Below are positions 24,321 to 33,400 of a stretch of DNA of 64,000 nucleotides, piece by piece (the stretch's first letter is position 1; each line of letters opens with the position of its first letter). Origin of the DNA: Ischnura elegans (taxonomy: Eukaryota > Arthropoda > Insecta > Odonata > Coenagrionidae); NCBI RefSeq assembly GCF_921293095.1, contig NC_060259.1:77062120-77126119 (forward strand), read 5' to 3'. The translations under genes were made by a program, and so were the position numbers. The notes beneath the pieces are model-generated. The model worked only from the letters and a program-made list of their open reading frames with translations, searched no databases and had not been told where the DNA came from.

Positions 24321-24728
24321 TACGGAAAAATTCGTTGAAAATTATATCTTCTTATAGCTTAAGCTATAATAATTATTTAGCCCTCGTTTACCTGGGTCTA
24401 ATTGGTAAAACTGTATGCCATTTGGATGATGCAACAGGATTATATAATTGGGAATAAACTTCTCAGTCACAAGCCATTGGTAGCAATCTAATGGACAGGT
24501 ATACCATCTTGACCAAATAAAACAGCTCAATCCAAAGATGACAGCATATTTCTGTTGATGATATATATGTACCTGTAGCCTATTAACTGACACCCTTGAT
24601 GCATGCATTCAACAGCCTTATCATTATTTAGTCAGCGAGAACAAATATCTCCTCTGTGTGCTCTATCGGGAGCACTCAATGTTTGAGTGGACAAAATAGG
24701 CGGATGCAAAATATTATCATTTAAAACC
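24321..24728. other. 3' flank of the trefoil gene
   Basis: Probably includes the 3' UTR of the minus-strand gene that ends at 24729. An 88-codon minus frame at 24608-24342 is open but shows no domain. I found no canonical AATAAA close to the stop on the minus strand. Confidence 0.35.
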
Positions 24729-27095
24729 TCAACAAACTATCCTCCATCTCCTCTCCTTTTTTACTGAATCTGGAATGGAATTTGATGACCATCCAAATAC
24801 AAAGCGCTTACCATTATTCCCTTTATTATAGTCAGCATATAAGTAATTATCATGACTGAGACTCCTAATCAAAAAATTGTCACCTTCAGGTTCAAGCCTC
24901 CATTTAGTGTCAACACAATGTCCACAAGTTCCATAACCTAGATGACGCCTTTCTGAATTATATTTCTCATCAGAGGAAAGTAAAAAAAAATCATGATGTA
25001 TATTTTTAATTTTGAAATATTTACCTTTCTCCAGCATATCTAATTCCCAATGAAAATCATCATTATCAGTTGGCACCAGGTCCCTGGTACGTATTTTATA
25101 TTTGGCGGAACTCAATGAATAAATTGCCCACGAAGCAACTGCCAACGAAGCAACAGGGTTAAGATACAAGTGCAGAGGGGGGGGTGGCTTATAAACAGAC
25201 AGATACTCCCCATAATAAGGATTATATATTTTACAGCCATTTCTACTGCTCCAGATTAACCCTTTTACTGAATTAGGCAGATTACTTCTCAAAGTATTGA
25301 ACATGTCTTTATAATACTGCTTCACATTAGGATAATTAGTCATCTCCATATACTCCTTAATTATATTAGCTAGGATGAGTGTTTGATAGCTGCCCACATG
25401 CCCATTGGATCGCATTTTATTGAATAATGAGGAGTAGCCTATGATACCATCCTCAATGTATGGCAGCTGACGTACAAACATTATTACATTTTCTACATTG
25501 CTTAGCTCATTCACATAAGCTTTATCAATGAGGTCAGGCAAATTAGCCCTGAATTCATCCCAATGTTTCCTATCAAAGTCTATGATGTATGCATTATCCT
25601 TGTTAATGCGTACTTTATGGGCCCATGCATCAATGACACCTCTGACGTAAGGTTTCATGAAAGTCTCTCCCATACAACTCTTAGCTGCATGAGCAACAAT
25701 CAACACATTGGGGCTACTTAAGTGATCCTTTTTACGCATCTCATCAAGTAAAACTGTATAGGCTATATTATGCTGAACACAAGAAGGGAGCTGTTTTATA
25801 AAATTTACTATGTTATCTATTTGACTCAATGTTTCATATTCACCATAAACAGATCTTATAATTTTAGCTAGTACAGAGTCATCATTCAATGAGTTGAAGT
25901 CTTGTATGGCACTTTCAATTTTTCCACTACCTATTTCTGAAATACAAGATTTTATTCTTTGTTCTTTCAGCAGAGAAATTGAAGTATTCAACAAGTTTTG
26001 CAGTTCTTGCACTTCTGTTTTAAACTTGACTATCTTCTGATTATATTCCTGTGAATGAAACTTGATTTTATCATCAAGTAATCTCATATATTTTTCCTTA
26101 AATTCTGCAATACTCTTGCCCATTAGAACAACTTCACTCATATTTTCTCTAGCAGCAATAAACCCATCTCTGAGATGAGAATAACCACATTGCACCAATT
26201 TTATCAATTCTTCACACTTATCAGAGTCAAAGTTAAGCTGACAATTATTACTACCCCCTTCATTAAGCTGTTCTAAAGTAGCTTCTAGCTCATTTCTCAA
26301 ATTAATTAGTGTAACTTGTTCTATTTCACACATAATGGATTCCTCTATAGGTAAAGACCTAACAATACGCGATAGTCGGATAAAAGTAGTCGGATTAGAT
26401 ATTTCTTCAGGAGGCCTATTGGTATCCTTGTTTGTACTTAAAAAGTTTGCTAGTTCTTGTAGGTCATTGATAATGGTATCTGATTTATGTAGTATTTTTA
26501 GGAGTAGTTCTTCACTTATGTCCACATACTGATGGATTTCAGTAAGATCAGAGGTGTTCTTTTGCATTATATTGAATGATGCTTGAATGGGCAATACAGG
26601 AATCATGGAAAAGCTATCAGTCGAATTTCCTTCTGAAACAAAATCTACTCGTGTGCTGTCATGAAATGCTTGAACAGCAGCCACTTGAGTAGTTAATACA
26701 AGCATCATTAGTTTACCTGAATTTTGCGAGACAAATTTTCCAAAATTAAGCATACTCTTGCTTGAACATTTTTGTTTACCTTCCCTACTTGACAAAACTT
26801 TTATAGGCGTTAATTCATCTATATGTTTGCTCACATGTGTAGATGGTAATAGAGACTGTTCATCATAAGATTGTCCCATCCAAGTCTTATGCGTAGCATA
26901 TGCTTCATGCTTCACCAAGGGTTTCTTGTACCTCAATAGCTTGTTTAGTGGAGCTGGTGTTAATGATTTTTCTGTTGACTGTTTACATATGTACAGTAAG
27001 TCACCCTGTAACGATTCTCCAACAAGCCCTCGTTCTGCTTTCAGCTTTGATGGCAATGAAGCTCTTACTGGTTCAACATGACAGGAATATTCCAT
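24729..27095 (-). CDS. unrecognised secreted or membrane protein with helical repeats and C-terminal beta-trefoil
   Basis: A 788-codon uninterrupted frame. A hydrophobic stretch at 129-143 (LMMLVLTTQVAAVQA) fits a signal peptide if translation starts at Met115 (26753). It would be an internal anchor if the upstream residues are real. Residues 325-380 look like a coiled coil. Two helical repeats lie 108 residues apart: FIKQLP at 432 and FVRQLP at 540, MRKKDH and MRSNGH, LIVAHAAKSCM and LILANIIKEYM. The C-terminus has three trefoil blades, about 620-688, 691-736 and 738-788, each built as K/N-x-aromatic-x-I-x-N ... W-x-Phi: HWELD, KWRLE and RWRIV. Blade 3 (NYLYADY, RFVFGW) resembles secreted arthropod proteins I recall with YLYA...VFTW repeats; that is memory, not a search. 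The frame is open 12 codons upstream to a good acceptor (TTCTCCACAG) at 27132, so an upstream exon is likely. Function is unknown; carbohydrate binding would be a guess. Confidence 0.8.
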   Translation of the reverse strand: MEYSCHVEPVRASLPSKLKAERGLVGESLQGDLLYICKQSTEKSLTPAPLNKLLRYKKPLVKHEAYATHKTWMGQSYDEQSLLPSTHVSKHIDELTPIKVLSSREGKQKCSSKSMLNFGKFVSQNSGKLMMLVLTTQVAAVQAFHDSTRVDFVSEGNSTDSFSMIPVLPIQASFNIMQKNTSDLTEIHQYVDISEELLLKILHKSDTIINDLQELANFLSTNKDTNRPPEEISNPTTFIRLSRIVRSLPIEESIMCEIEQVTLINLRNELEATLEQLNEGGSNNCQLNFDSDKCEELIKLVQCGYSHLRDGFIAARENMSEVVLMGKSIAEFKEKYMRLLDDKIKFHSQEYNQKIVKFKTEVQELQNLLNTSISLLKEQRIKSCISEIGSGKIESAIQDFNSLNDDSVLAKIIRSVYGEYETLSQIDNIVNFIKQLPSCVQHNIAYTVLLDEMRKKDHLSSPNVLIVAHAAKSCMGETFMKPYVRGVIDAWAHKVRINKDNAYIIDFDRKHWDEFRANLPDLIDKAYVNELSNVENVIMFVRQLPYIEDGIIGYSSLFNKMRSNGHVGSYQTLILANIIKEYMEMTNYPNVKQYYKDMFNTLRSNLPNSVKGLIWSSRNGCKIYNPYYGEYLSVYKPPPPLHLYLNPVASLAVASWAIYSLSSAKYKIRTRDLVPTDNDDFHWELDMLEKGKYFKIKNIHHDFFLLSSDEKYNSERRHLGYGTCGHCVDTKWRLEPEGDNFLIRSLSHDNYLYADYNKGNNGKRFVFGWSSNSIPDSVKKERRWRIVC

Positions 27096-27131
27096 GGCTT
27101 CATTTACTGCATCCGACCCGGCTTCATAGTC
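27096..27131 (-). CDS. probable upstream part of the trefoil exon
   Basis: Twelve codons (DYEAGSDAVNEA) continue the trefoil frame upstream to a splice acceptor preceded by a pyrimidine tract (CTACTTCTTTCTCCACAG). Met1 has a strong start context (GCCATGG), so both a spliced and a local start are possible. Confidence 0.45.
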
Positions 27132-27639
27132 CTGTGGAGAAAGAAGTAGGGGAGATCTTGATAAGACTTGGTGGATGACTTCTCCATGGACAATCCAAAA
27201 ACAGCTTCAGTAAAAGTAGATAACCCTGGGGAACAACCAATTTGTCTTCGATCTAAAAGCTGTTTTTAAAAAACTACAGCAATATCCTCTATTTGTCTCA
27301 TATGTCATAATAAATTTCCATATGAAGAAATTTGAAGGGAAATTTTACCTTATATACTGCCCATACAGAATGTATTACTTTATACAAGGGTTATAAACGC
27401 TTACTACAGGTTAAAATTGCGATCAATCAAATACTGAATTTTTTATCAAAGGAAAAATATGTATAAATATTAAGGAAAAAAATTTCCCTTTTTGCTTCTT
27501 TTCTATAGTGCTTAATCTGTGGACATTTATCTGTGACAATCTATTTGAGAGATAGTGAAATTCTGTACCAAAGCATTCAACTTAGTTTAGTCGCCCAACA
27601 GCGACTAAACTTTGGCACACAACTGAAAACAATACACTT
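27132..27639. other. intron or promoter of the trefoil gene
   Basis: No coding segment beyond the acceptor is supported. AT-rich. Confidence 0.3.
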
Positions 27640-27910
27640 TTCCTTCCTTCCGGAACTTTTCCATTTCCTCACACTGTCTTAACCACCAAGCCTCCCTTAC
27701 TCTCTAAGTTTCATGCTGTAATTGATTATTTAGTTCCCTATACATTCTTTTACCCCACTCTGTGTCAACGTTCTTTCTCTTCCTTCTCTCCTCCATTTCC
27801 TTTACCATTGCCTCTGTAATCCATGGCTTTATCCTTCCGCCGTCAACATAGCCGATTGATTTCTCTGCTGCTTTGACCATTCCCGTTATAATACTATCCC
27901 ACCCTTCCTA
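27640..27910 (-). mobile_element. LINE fragment, segment between endonuclease and RT
   Basis: One minus-strand frame with a single stop reads GWDSIITGMVKAAEKSIGY, then GRIKPWITEAMVKEMEERR and REAWWLRQCEEMEKFRKEG. The pattern 'kpWiTeei...meeRRk.k...Y.eLn..i...vr.aw..W....c.e.e' is characteristic of the linker between endonuclease and reverse transcriptase in many arthropod LINEs. Both domains themselves are absent. Confidence 0.75.
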
Positions 27911-28458
27911 AACAGTCTATAACATTCAATATCATGGATACTATTTTCCACTAGTTCCTGATATTCTCTCCCAAATTATAAATAACACGTCAAAATAATG
28001 TCAGACAAAATTAGAGGCAGAGTTGTACACCACAATTTAGCCTCTTAACAGTGCAGAAATGATGTGCAGTCAAGTTTGGTCACGATTATACGATTAATAA
28101 AGTAAAAGAAAATTGTGTGCCAAAAAACCACTCACCACAATATTTTCCTAGACAGATTTGACATTATACTAGCTAATTACTACAGAGAAGTGTATTTGGA
28201 TCTTCCCTAAGGATTGATTGCGACTCGGTCTCAGAAAGTTTTGCAGAAATGCAACAACTGACCTGAAGGAAGATGTTAATAGACTTGGCACATTTTTTTC
28301 TTTGTCTTTATCTGTGGGCCCATGGATTTGAACCACGGGCATTTAAAGTCACTCTTGCGGGGTTAAGGGAAAAAACACTGATATTTGATTTTAGTTCCAT
28401 TTGTTGAAAACAATAACTTACAAGATATCTGAAAATTTAAAATTATTATCCAACTAAC
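27911..28458. other. no gene seen
   Basis: I looked on the minus strand for the next anoctamin exon (expected to begin with a C-x-P-G-G-C motif) and found none. No other gene is supported. Confidence 0.4.
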
Positions 28459-28662
28459 CTTTTCATGACTGAATCCAAAAAGGTGATCATAACCTTCAGG
28501 AGATCCCACAGACATTCCTTTCAAAAATGCAGCATAAATCATGGAAACATAATAATTGACAAACTGCAGAAGATACATCTTTTGAGTAAGCCCGTCAGAA
28601 AACTCAATTTGTGTGGTTTGCAACTTCAGTTCCGTCAAATATTCAGCCAGCCACCAATTTAC
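28459..28662 (-). CDS. anoctamin (TMEM16) exon, isolated
   Basis: A 204-bp phase-0 exon with acceptor TTCTTCAG before 28662 and donor GTTAGT after 28459. The 68 residues include LTELKLQTTQIEFSDGLTQK, then LQFVNYYVSMIYAAFLKG and PEGYDHLFGFSHEK. They align well with the anoctamin core helix region T-x-T-E-x-x-F-E-D-x-L-x-x-K-x-F-L-F-x-F-V-N-x-Y ... F-x-K-G. Anoctamins are calcium-activated chloride channels or lipid scramblases of ten membrane helices. No other anoctamin exon is recognisable within about 5 kb on either side, where transposons dominate. It is either one exon of a gene with very large introns or a duplicated remnant. It has no stop or frameshift. Confidence 0.85.
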
Positions 28663-28706
28663 CTGAAGAATTTAACAAAATATATGCATCGATATATTGT
28701 TTCAAT

Positions 28707-29045
28707 CTTACAAGGGGAGTGCCAGGGTTGGGAAATGAATTTTGGAGTGTTTGCAGCACCACCCAATAGTGTCACAATGCCCCAGACATAAGACTAGATG
28801 GTCAGCCAGGAATAGTAAGCCGACAGTTTCATGTTCGAATCCTACCAGCTGACTACTTTGGCTACCACTCCATTTTTATAGAGCAGGCGCATGGTATTAT
28901 ATACTGTAGGACGGAAAGTTTCGGAGCGTTTTTCTCGTGAATGGCTGGGCATCTAGTCTTATGTCTGGGGGATTGTAACACTATGGGGTACTGCTGCAAA
29001 CACTCGCAGTCCCACTCTGAACTTCATTTCCCAACCCTCTCGTTA
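28707..29045. repeat. foldback element with ~100-bp inverted arms
   Basis: The left arm (GGGTTGGGAAATGAATTTTG ... CAGACATAAGACTAGATG) is matched by a decayed reverse complement at about 28935-29036. Between them are a box-B-like GTTCGAATCC and single-copy sequence. It sits immediately upstream of the anoctamin exon acceptor. Confidence 0.7.
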
Positions 29046-29269
29046 GCATTGAATTAGTTAATTTCACCGACTCAAGATGGACATAATTTTAAGCACAAAA
29101 GCACATTGCAGAACAGTAAGCAACCCATATGTAGTGCAGGCATTGACTTTGATTCCTTTCAACCACCAACAAAGTTCACAATGAAAAACACCGCAGAAGT
29201 TAAATTATAATATACCTATGTGAATTTGATAATGCAAATTCTAGACATAAGATAACCATAAAATAGACA

Positions 29270-29543
29270 TAAGATGAGGGTAAATAGCCAAACAAGCCAT
29301 TGTCATTAAAGTGTAGTACCTCTTGATACATTAGGTCAGTTAGGTCACCAAAAAATTAACGTCTTGCTGTTTTGGATTTCACTATTCAAGAAGTAGCAAT
29401 TATGTAGTTTCACAAATGCACTTTCACAAGGAGGTAATCAGTCCTAAATCCTTAGAAATATAACCCACAATTCATATGAAGTCTAAAGACTTGTGAATCA
29501 TAATAGTGTAACTAGAAAATCAATTTCATCCACACTCCACATA
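29270..29543 (+). repeat. low-copy direct repeat, copy 2, left part
   Basis: Homologous to 23640 onward (AAATAGCCAAACAAGCCATT, CTTGCTGTTTTGGATTT, ATATAACCCACAATTCATAT). It stops at the TA where element L is inserted and resumes at 32383. It lacks MITE I1. Confidence 0.75.
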
Positions 29544-29596
29544 GTCCAGGAAATGAAGCGCTTTGGCTTGCAATTTTTTCAAGCTGGATGGATTTA

Positions 29597-30293
29597 GAGC
29601 AAACTCCCGATTATCCGGGTTACGGATTATTCGTGCATGATTTTCACTCTCGCTCAATTTTTTCCGCGATCCTCATAAAAAATAAAATCGGACGGAAAAT
29701 CATCGGAATTAGTGCATTAATGCGAGGATACACCGGGCTTATTATTTCCGTTAGAATACCCTTCGTAAAACGGATGCGATCGCGCGCTAGCTGCATCACG
29801 GGAGCACCGTGTTATGTTTTCCAAGCCTTGCAATGCGCGACCGCGCTCCGTGATCACGGATACACGTCCCGAAGCAGTTGCAACACGGGCAACTTGTGCG
29901 AGACGCGACTGCGTGGCGTAGTGCCTGACAGTGTAGTTCCCGACGTCGAGCATTGGTTTTGAAGCATTCGTGCAAACCACTTTTCTGTATCCATGATCAC
30001 ACAGCCGCCGATGTGTGGTTTTCAAAACCAGGCCTTACATGGAGAATTAATAATACGAGTACAACCATCTTGTCGCCGCTAAAAAGATCGCGACCTGGCG
30101 AAGAAATCTCTCATTGGGTCCGGGAAGCACTCCAAAATAACAGAATAACTGCACAAATAATAATATATATTGTTTGTTTTAGGTAAATTATGAACATTAA
30201 AAGGCATTTAAGTGAAAGTTTGGGTTATCCGTGTTTTCCGATTATTCGTGCCGTCCTTCCTCATCATTAGCCCGGATAATCGGGAGTGTACTG
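29597..30293. mobile_element. Tigger/pogo-like non-autonomous element
   Basis: About 697 bp. The right end on the reverse strand is CAGTACACTCCCGATTATCC; the left end keeps ACTCCCGATTATCCGGG. TA lies outside both ends (29595-29596, 30294-30295). Cxx(x)CTCCCGATTATCCGG-type ends with a TA target are typical of Tigger/pogo relatives. The centre (29750-30090) is unusually GC-rich for this window, with no recognised protein. Confidence 0.8.
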
Positions 30294-31009
30294 TATTTGA
30301 AATTTTGACAGTGGATAGGGAATAGACCAAGGATCAAAATCTATATCATGCAGATGGGCGCATTTACCCTGGGGGTGGTTTCCACCCCATCTTGGGGGTG
30401 GAAAGTTTTTATTAAATTTTGACCATAGGAATCGATTAGAAAAAAAATTATGTATAAGCGGAAAAGCGGAAAGGTATTTCTGTTTTTCGAGTTATTTGCG
30501 AGTTATTAATTGGTTTTTCGCAAATAACTTGAAAATATGCATTAATCAAGAAAACTATACATTATAAAATAGTAGTTCATAAAAAAACAAAGAAAATTAT
30601 TTCTCTTTGTTTCCTTGGCTACCAGGATGAATCGAGATACGGCTTGTTAATGAATAGCTTTTGTTTGTTAAACGCGTTAAACGCCATATTTTAGATACCT
30701 ATTCAATGTCAAATAGCGGGAAAACTATGCACTTTTCAGGAAAATTTAAAAAAATTTGTTTTAATTAGTTTTACAACCTTTCTTTAGAAATATAAAAGAA
30801 ATCTTTTAGCATGAAATTTGAGTGAGTTATGATAAAAATAATGTATTTCCTTTTTTCTACGAAAATATTAGTGAAAACGGCAACCGAATTACAGCCCTCT
30901 CCAAAATTGATCGTACTCCTGTTGCAGTTCTCTTTATTTAGATACTATCAATAAATGATAAAATTTTCATCAATTTACAATCATTAATTAAAATAAATGG
31001 ATCTAACAG

Positions 31010-31335
31010 TGAAAAACGATTTTCTACATTTTCGTAAAAAATGTTCTTTTTTTCAAAATAAATCCAAAGATAATGGGGATACAAAAACTTTATGGGTTGA
31101 AAAATTGTACCTACTATAATTTCAAACATTTTTATTTGCTTAAATTTCCTGTATAATAAATATTTTGTGAAATATGGCCGTTTGAAGTCTCTATTTACAA
31201 GCAAGCATTACCTTATTTAAGCCCTTTAAACTCGCCCCTTTAAAAACTAAGGAATTAATAGATATTAAGTAGTCTCTTAGCCCTTAAAAAACCTAAAAAA
31301 AAACTTTTCATCATCAAAAAACATAATGTTTGAAA
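31010..31335 (-). repeat. internal segment of L shared with 36530-36835
   Basis: About 300 bp matching 36530-36835 at roughly 88 percent by eye, for example TTTCCTGTATAATAAATATT and AACTCGCCCCTTTAAAAACT. It marks an older repeated component of element L that also exists on its own. Confidence 0.7.
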
Positions 31336-32382
31336 AGCATTCAATTTTTTTGGAACATTTCGAAAAACACAATAAAAAGCATCATAATCCACATTACCGG
31401 CATAAACTTTGTGTGCTACACGTTCGGCACTGACGAAAATCACTCAAATTTACACCAAAATAATCACACATACCCATAATTTGTCTATAAACACATATGC
31501 ATGTGTGTATGTGTGCGCTCGCACGCGTGTAGCGTATGTGCATGTGTATCGCGGATAGACTGGACGCCATTCAGTATCTGTTATACATATCGTGTTATAT
31601 GCAATGAATCCATAAATAAACATTTAATTGTTTACTATTGGATCCCATTAACATGAAAAAAACCGCCTGTACCCGAAAAAATCTCAAAGTATTTTTTTAT
31701 AATCACAAAAAGGGTGCGCCGTTTCATTTGGCTAAAGAGAAGTGGTATAATATTGCAATTCTATTTCTTCTGTGTGCTCTGTTGAGGATTGTCCTGCATT
31801 AGAAGAAGGTAAGGATGACGACGACGATGACTATATAAATGAAGATGATAATTTTTTTAAATTCTGTGTTGTATTAGTTTTACATTTGTCTGTGCATATA
31901 AATATTTAGTGTATTTTTGTGTAAATTAACTTGTGTGTATAATTTTAATTTTTTCCTATTTATACGTATTAAAGTAGTTTATAAGCATTGAAACGCTACA
32001 AGGGGTGGTTTTTAAGGATTGAAGAGTTGCAAAATTAAATTAGTACTTATCTGAAGCAAAAATATTCTTAAATTGAAACACTGTGACGAATAAGTTATTT
32101 TTTAGGGTAAATAATTTTTTACATTAACCCCCAATAAGGGTTGATATATTCTGAAATTATTTTCCAAAGCATAAAGCAAGCATTGTTCAACTAATCCAAA
32201 CTAAATTTTAACTTTTGACATTTAGGGGTAGTTTTCATCCCTAAAAAATAAAAAGCGCACATCGGCATACTATAGATTTTGAAGTTGAGGGTAGGATTAG
32301 TCTAATCCCAAATTTTTATTAAAATCTATTCAGTATGAAAAATTGCAAGGTATTGCACTCTTATGAGCTTCATTTCCTGGAC

Positions 32383-32530
32383 TAACAATAGAAAAAAACC
32401 TGTTAAGGAGGCAGTGGATGCTTATTAGGTTTCACTGTTGATGTATAAAATTTGATTCATGCATAATTATCACAGGTTTCCTATATAGCTAGATTAGAAT
32501 AAATATGGCCCTATCGTAGCTCCCAACACT
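32383..32530 (+). repeat. low-copy direct repeat, copy 2, right part
   Basis: Resumes the homology after element L: AAGGAGGCAGTGGATGCTTA, CACTGTTGATGTATAAAATT and AGCTAGATTAGAATAAA match 24200-24310. Confidence 0.75.
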
Positions 32531-32589
32531 GAGAAAAGATTCTCCCTTTTCCCAAAGAAGGAAGGGTTAACAGCCTAAAACATCTACTA

Positions 32590-33400
32590 ACTGTCAGCTA
32601 TTCTAGTGGAGGATTTGCTGCTTGTTTGTAGCTTTGATTTCAACCGATGTCTTGAATTTGTTATTGCTAAAAAGGTGTATGTCCACATCCAAGAAAGTGA
32701 TATTAGTATTGGAGATAGAAGAAATGAAAAAAGTAGAGGCAGAAGATTTGACTGAAAATTAAAAGCTTTTAAGAGAGTTGATTTCATGAGACCATAGAAT
32801 AAAAATATCGTAAAAATTAAACAAGAAGTTTTAGAGGGTAATTTGCTTGGAAGTTTTCTACGAAACGGCCAAGGAAAAGATTGGCATAAGAAGGGCTAAA
32901 CTTACTTCCCATTGCTAAGCCAGACACTTGCAGATAGTAGTTATTATTAAAAGAGAAGACATAGTGGGCGAGAATAAAATGGGAAAGATCAAGAAGAAAG
33001 ACAGTGCTGGGGTTTTGAAGCGTGGGTAGTAGTGAAAGATAATGGCGGAGAGCAGCGAATCTCTCAGAATGAGGGATAAAGGTTAATCAATGGTGGCTAT
33101 GATAATGGGCTGATTGGGAAGGGAGGGAAACAGAATTGAGTTCAGAAAGGAAGTCGTGGGAATCTTTGATGTATGATGGAAGGGACTGGTCAAAGGGTTG
33201 GAGATAGAAATCAACAAATGCGGAGATGCGCTCCGTAGGAGAGTCTCAGGAGGAAACTATGGGGCAGCCTTAACTATTTGCTTTATGAATTTTAGGAAGG
33301 ATATAGAAAGATGGCGAAGTGGTGTGAGATGGTGAAAGAAGGGAATTGTCCGACTGGTTTAGGCCCTGGGACCCCAGCAGCAGAGAAGGTTGTCTCAACG
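32590..33400 (-). mobile_element. Penelope-like element fragment, reverse transcriptase part
   Basis: Minus-strand frames give PSFYILPKIHK, CPIVSS, ERISAFVDFYLQP, LPSYIKDSHDFLSEL, and later YYLQVSGLAMGSKFSPSYAN followed by LFLGRFVE. LPKIHK, RPIVSS and the G-x-x-M-G-x-x-x-S-P-x-x-A-N-L-F motif identify the reverse transcriptase of Penelope-like retroelements. It is a decayed piece with several interruptions, and neither end of the element is present. Confidence 0.85.

Larger units (their letters stand above)
29544..32382. mobile_element. inverted-repeat DNA element L (2.8 kb, TA target)
   Basis: Ends GTCCAGGAAATGAAGC in inverted orientation with TA on both sides (29542-29543, 32383-32384). 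Similarity of the two arms continues well inward (TTGCAATTTTT, CAAAATCTATA, a block rich in GGGGTGG). The left arm is split by a Tigger-like element. I recognise no transposase, so it looks non-autonomous or gutted. The 2-bp TA target fits Tc1/mariner-type insertion. The paralogous locus at 24.2 kb gives the empty site. Confidence 0.75.

Noticed and set aside
24342-24608. 88-codon minus frame after the trefoil gene
   Set aside because: No domain, no start context and no splice support. It is more likely 3' UTR or flank.
29588-29962. 124-codon plus frame with many Cys and Arg
   Set aside because: It lies inside the Tigger-like element and begins in its terminal repeat. No known protein motif.
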